Shown piece by piece: positions 59,997 to 64,000 of a stretch of DNA of 64,000 bases. Origin of the DNA: Vitellaria paradoxa (lineage: Eukaryota; Streptophyta; Magnoliopsida; Ericales; Sapotaceae); assembly GCA_019916065.1 (NCBI GenBank), contig CM034241.1:19483541-19547540 (forward strand). Reading direction: 5' to 3'. Below the pieces are notes generated by a model, which was given only the letters and a program-made list of their open reading frames with translations, was not told where the DNA came from and made no database searches. The first letter of the stretch is position 1; each line of letters opens with the position of its first letter. The position numbers were made by a program, and so were the translations under genes.

Positions 59997-61870
59997 CTGT
60001 TTAGAGCTGGTTTTGTACGTTTAACAGTGTTATTCACACAAACGTTGGTTTTGGCTTGATTTATTCGTTCATTGTTCACTGATTTTTCAAAGGTTCAAGT
60101 GTTAATCTTCATGGAATCCAAAACTTTTTCACTTCAGTTGACTACCCAAAAATTGAATGGAACAAATTGCAGTCAATGGTCCAAGGCCATCAAGATTGCT
60201 TTGACAGAATATGGTAAGCAAAAGCATCTTACCGAGTCAGCCCCTGCCTCGACTGACAAAGAGTATGATATGTGGATTCAGGAGGATGCGCACATTGTTA
60301 GTCTTTTATGGAATTCCATAGAACCACAGATTGTTGATATGTGCACTCACTTAGACAACTGTAAGGAGATTTGGGACTATGTTTGATTGCTATTTTCCAG
60401 TAACTTGACTCATATGTATGATTTGTCTTGTGAGTTCTTTCAGTTATAGCAATCTAGAATGTCTGTTACAGACTATTTTGCCTCCCTAAAACAAGTTTAT
60501 GAGGAGTTGAACTCAATTCAACCAGTGACAATTGATATTCATGAAATGCAAAAGCAACATGAGCAGATGGTGGTGCTTCGATTACTTGCAAGCCTTGACC
60601 CAGAATTTGAACCTGTAAAAGCTCAAATACTTAGTGAAGCCTCTCTTCCTACATTTGCTGAAACATACTCGAGGGTTATGTGAGCTGTATCTCGAGATTC
60701 TGCAAATCAGTCTGATCCTCCTCAATCTACACTTGTCAGTCTTACACCCCCATCTCATGTGGACAATCATAATAGTCGTAGTGGTTAAGGAGGGGGTGGA
60801 CATGGGAAAGGATCTTGGCCTCTTTACACTAATTGTGGGAAACCTGGGCATATCCGTGAGAAATGTTGGGATTTATTTGGCAGGCCCCACACATGGCAAA
60901 CGCAGCTTCATCTGATGCTCCTACAACCATTTCTACGACTAATGAGCGCTCACAAACTATCACTCTTTCTGAAGAAGAGTATTCAAGGCTCATGCAGTAT
61001 CAGATAGCTCATCAGGCTTCTCTTTCAACTACTTCTCTTGCTCATCAAGGTAACTCCAATTCATGTTTTTTCACTCGTTCTTCACCTTCCTGGGTTATAG
61101 ATTCTGGTGTGTCTAACCATACGTGTGGAAAGTCTACATTATTTTTTGGTATTCAATATTCTTCTTCCCTTCTAGCAGTAACTTTAGCCAATGGGTCTAC
61201 CAGCTCTGTCAGTGGTGTTGGTACAGTAAATCCTTCCTCTTCTCTTTCCTTAAACTCAGTATTCTATATTCCCTCTTTGCCTTTCAATCTGCTATCTGTT
61301 AGCCAACTCACTAAACATCATCACTGTTCAGTAACTTTCTTTCCTAATTCTGTTGTTATTCAGGATTTGATGACACAGGAGAAGATTGGTGGAGGGCATA
61401 AAGCTAGAGGAGTCTACTATCTTGATACGCCTCGAGCTTATCCTACAGTCGCATCCCCTATAGAGGTCCACTGTCGTTTGGGTCATCCATCCTTGGATAA
61501 GTTGAAGCATATGGTTCCTAGTTCACATTATTTACAGTCTTTAAATTGTGAGTCTTGTCAATTGAGAAAGCATCATCATGTGCCTTTTGCTTCCCAAGTC
61601 AATAAAAGGTCATTGCGTCTGTTTTGATTAGTCTATTCAGATGTTTGGGGTCCTAGTTGGGTTACTTCAAAATTGGGGTTTTGGTATTTTGTCACCTTTG
61701 TGGATGATTTTTCAAGAATGACATGGTTTTACTTAATGAAAGATAGTTCTGAGTTATTTTTTATTTTTCAAGCTTTCTGTGCTGAAATAAAAACCTAATT
61801 TGATTTCCCTGTGCAAATTCTTCGCAGTGATAATGCCAAAGAATATTTTTTTAAACCCTTCACTAATTAA
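59669..61870 (+). mobile_element. Ty1/copia element: gag, protease, start of integrase
   Basis: Gag starts at about 60111 (MESKTFSLQLTTQKLNGTN), with WSKAIKIAL and EEDAH-like retrotrans_gag features, a stop at about 60384, and then VTDYFASLKQVYEELNSI. The zinc knuckle NCGKPGHIREKCW (about 60828-60866) lacks its first Cys, replaced by Tyr. The protease has WVIDSGVSNHTCG (usual DSGAS). Next come the pre-integrase domain (GVYYLDTP, CRLGHPSLDKLK, CESCQLRKHHH) and the integrase core: SDVWGPSW, FVTFVDDFSRMTWFYLM and SDNAKEYF, carrying the first two catalytic Asp. Stops at 61625 and 61797. A Tat-type LTR cuts it before the catalytic Glu; RT and RNase H are absent. A T32 run (59968-59999) lies in the leader. 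Confidence 0.9.
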
Positions 61871-61871
61871 A

Positions 61872-63327
61872 GTTGAAGTTTTAGTGTTATTTTATTGCTT
61901 ATACTTTTATTTTTCTAATTGCAAGAAAAATGGCAAGAATGTCGAAGTTTATAGCTATAGAAATGGCCAAGAAAACGAAGGAAACGTCATGGTTCAAACC
62001 TCGCCTTGGATGGCCAAGACTAGCCCAAAGACCCAACCTAAAGGAGGAAGAAAAGCAAGAAATAAAGATACTTGGGGGTCGGGACCGTCCATCTAATGGT
62101 CGGGACCACAGTGTATAGAAATTGTGAAGTAAGCATTCTGTGGTCCCGACCCCCAGACCAGTCGGTCGAGACCACCGTGTATCCAAAAGCCACGAATTGA
62201 AGCACCTCTTTTAGGGTTTCTTGGTATCTTTATAAGGACCTATTGCACGGCCATGAAGGGTGACGCCTCCTTTGAAGATTACTACACTTTAGATTGAGAA
62301 TTAGATTAGGTTTTGATTAATTTTAGAGTGATTTGTACGCTTGGACGTGTGGATTTATGGAGGTTTTTGGAGTTTTCATCATTGTCTTCGCATTACTTGT
62401 TCATCTTTTCTTTTACATCTAAGTTATATTGTAAGTTGCACTTCGATTTACTTCGATTTATTTCAATTCACTTCGTAATATAATGTTTTGCTTGTTTCGA
62501 TTCCTTTTTCGCATGATGGAATGTTCTTTTGTCGTTTTTGTGATGTTTAAAGTAGTTTTAGCGTAAAACCCTAGTTCTTGATTCAACGAATTAAGAATGG
62601 GTAGTTCACGAAAAACCTTGGGGTGTTCGTAGACCCTTCGCATGGGTTGTGAGAGCTCATGCGTAAGGATCTACCGTGTTAAAATCTATTTTAACTTGTT
62701 TCGAAAACATTCGAAACCGAAAATCTTTAACCACACTCGTTTGAAGTCACTGGTATGGGTTTTTGAATATAACCATTTACATACTTTCAAACAAGATTAA
62801 AAATAGGTTTTGAATTCATTTCTAGTTTCGTTTGTTTGAAAAACTTTCGGAAACAAAGGTCTTTAACCATATTCGCTTGAGATCACTGGTACTGACCTTT
62901 GATTAAAGTACTCTTAACACTTTTCGAATTAAACCCTAATCTAGATTTGAATAAAAACATCCCAAGGTAAAGTAGTGAACTACCCGGACTTGAAAGTTGG
63001 ATCAAGAACCTTTTTAGTATCGTGCTTGTTATTTAATTTAATTTATGAGTTGATTTATTCACTTTAAAATTTAGAGTAGATGCTTTGTTTGCACTTTAAA
63101 ATTAAATTGAATTTCTTTCATTTAGAATCTAAAAAAAAAGTTTGAGTTGCTAAAAAATTAGTTTAAATTCATTTAGGTTCACCTACTAATTAAGAGAACA
63201 ATTCTAGAGCTTTTAACAAAGCACTCCCTGTGGATTCGACCTCGGACTCACCGAGTTTTAAAACTACGACTGCCCTCTTGCACTTGAGAGGTAGAACCCT
63301 GAAACACTTTTTAGGGTCGGTCAATAT
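61872..63327 (+). mobile_element. Tat/Athila-type gypsy LTR (solo or truncated)
   Basis: The right half has the typical block CTCCCTGTGGATTCGACCTC, then GACTGCCCTCTTGCACTTGA near 63225-63290. The end is either CTGAAACA at 63307 or GGTCGGTCA at 63327. The left end is put at TGAAGTTTTAGTG (61872) because copia coding stops there. A TATAAGG box is near 62231. A hairpin-forming GGTCGGGACC cluster is at 62073-62155. No target duplication was found, so borders are not proven. Confidence 0.6.
62073..62155. repeat. Competing 14-bp hairpins around GGTCGGGACC
   Basis: GGTCGGGACCACAG (62098-62111) pairs perfectly with CTGTGGTCCCGACC (62138-62151), loop 26 nt. TGGGGGTCGGGACC (62073-62086) pairs perfectly with GGTCCCGACCCCCA (62142-62155). 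The two stems share the right arm and exclude each other. Confidence 0.85.
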
Positions 63328-64000
63328 GTACAACTTGAATCAAATCATCCCTTCATGCTTCAAAAATCCAAAATATTTATCATAACCACATTTCTAGGTT
63401 CTCTACATCTTATATATGCTATTTAGAGGCTTAAAGTCCCTATCTCAAGTCTTGAATGAAGAAGAACTCATAGATAGTAAACACCTAGTAAAACCTGACC
63501 AACTTCATATAAATTATACACTCAATCCTTTAATCCTAACAACAATGTGATTACACCAGTAGGTTCAATACACATCTATTTTGTTTTCTATAAAACAAAT
63601 TTTAGTTTGGTTGTGGTTTGATTAACTTACCTTTACCTTAGTTCTTCTGGTCTCTCTTCAGTTCTTAGCTCCCTCTCTCTATCTTTCTCTCTCATTCCAA
63701 AACTCTTTCTCCCCCCTCTCCTATATACTTATATAAAGATACAAAACTTAGGGGCCAAGGTTGCTACAGTAACCTCCCCCTCTACCCTCTCCATAGCTTG
63801 TCTTTGACATAATCAGGAATTGAGACACAATAGAAAAAAAAGCTAAGATGTCAATTTGTTAGATGTCACTTAGCCTATGTGTCCACACAAAGAACCCAGG
63901 TGCCCACCTAAAGTGCCCAAGTGCCCCCTTAAACCCTACTCTAACCAAAAATGGCTAACTCGAAAATTAAGTCCCATTTTCCATATTATTGTCAATTAAA
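63328..64000 (-). mobile_element. Probable Tekay-like LTR fragment, continues past the right edge
   Basis: On the minus strand it has TATATAAGTATATAGGAG (TATA-like, about 63736-63719), a GA-rich leader (63715-63650) and GGTAAGTTAATC, the same layout as the solo LTR at 26416-29498. The CACCTAAAGTGCCCAAGTGC-type text near 63910-63930 resembles 29235-29320 there. Borders not seen. Confidence 0.4.

Noticed and set aside
60582..60851. Minus-strand ORF inside the copia gag
   Set aside because: Antisense shadow of the gag/zinc-knuckle region, which is recognisable on plus.
62098..62151. microRNA precursor
   Set aside because: The stem is only 14 bp with a 26-nt loop, too short for a plant miRNA precursor, and it lies in an LTR.

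Overview
The window looks like nuclear DNA from a flowering plant, probably a eudicot. It is AT-rich and has no long intact ORF. It carries decayed relatives of plant Ty3/gypsy (Tat/Athila and Tekay-like), Ty1/copia, L1-type LINE, CACTA, MULE and hAT elements. It also holds pieces of two plant nuclear genes and a scrap of plastid DNA. I see no bacterial, viral or organellar genome organisation, no rRNA or tRNA gene, no CRISPR array and no gene that is clearly alive.

Left part (1-7960): a Tat/Athila-type gypsy element enters from the left on the minus strand (gag, tRNA-Asp primer site, a probable 1.7-kb LTR full of GGTTCGAAC motifs). It abuts the 3' part of a LINE. An AT-rich element and copy A of a local duplication follow. 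8966-15399 holds exon remnants, on the minus strand, of the histidine-biosynthesis gene HISN4 (imidazole glycerol phosphate synthase). A LINE/gypsy insert bracketed by ~70-bp direct repeats splits this locus. 15786-18530 is a LINE derivative in which the tail of ORF1 runs straight into a long 3' UTR with no ORF2.

Centre (18690-39592): two ~2-kb arms in inverted orientation (18690-20772 and 37553-39592) each carry the same four exons of the catalytic subunit of DNA polymerase epsilon, both broken. The left arm has gained a 360-bp solo LTR with a 5-bp target duplication. The right arm has gained a GC-rich block. The ~17 kb between them is stacked transposons. One stack is a copia remnant, split by a Tekay-like solo LTR with a perfect 5-bp duplication, which is itself split by an hAT-like element. 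The other is a CACTA remnant with an eight-unit tandem array; a MULE-like element inside it carries plastid ndhD and inverted-repeat spacer sequence.

Right part (39600-64000): LINE fragments, copy B of the local duplication, a second copy of an hAT-type MITE (first copy at 20991), several unidentified exon-like stretches at 48-51.8 kb, another LINE 3' end, a Tekay-like LTR, a copia element with its primer site and gag-protease-integrase region, and a Tat-type LTR that cuts off the copia integrase.

No set of genes works together here. The value of the region is as a record: nested insertions with readable target duplications, two host-gene pseudogenes, and structural duplications that can be placed in relative order.
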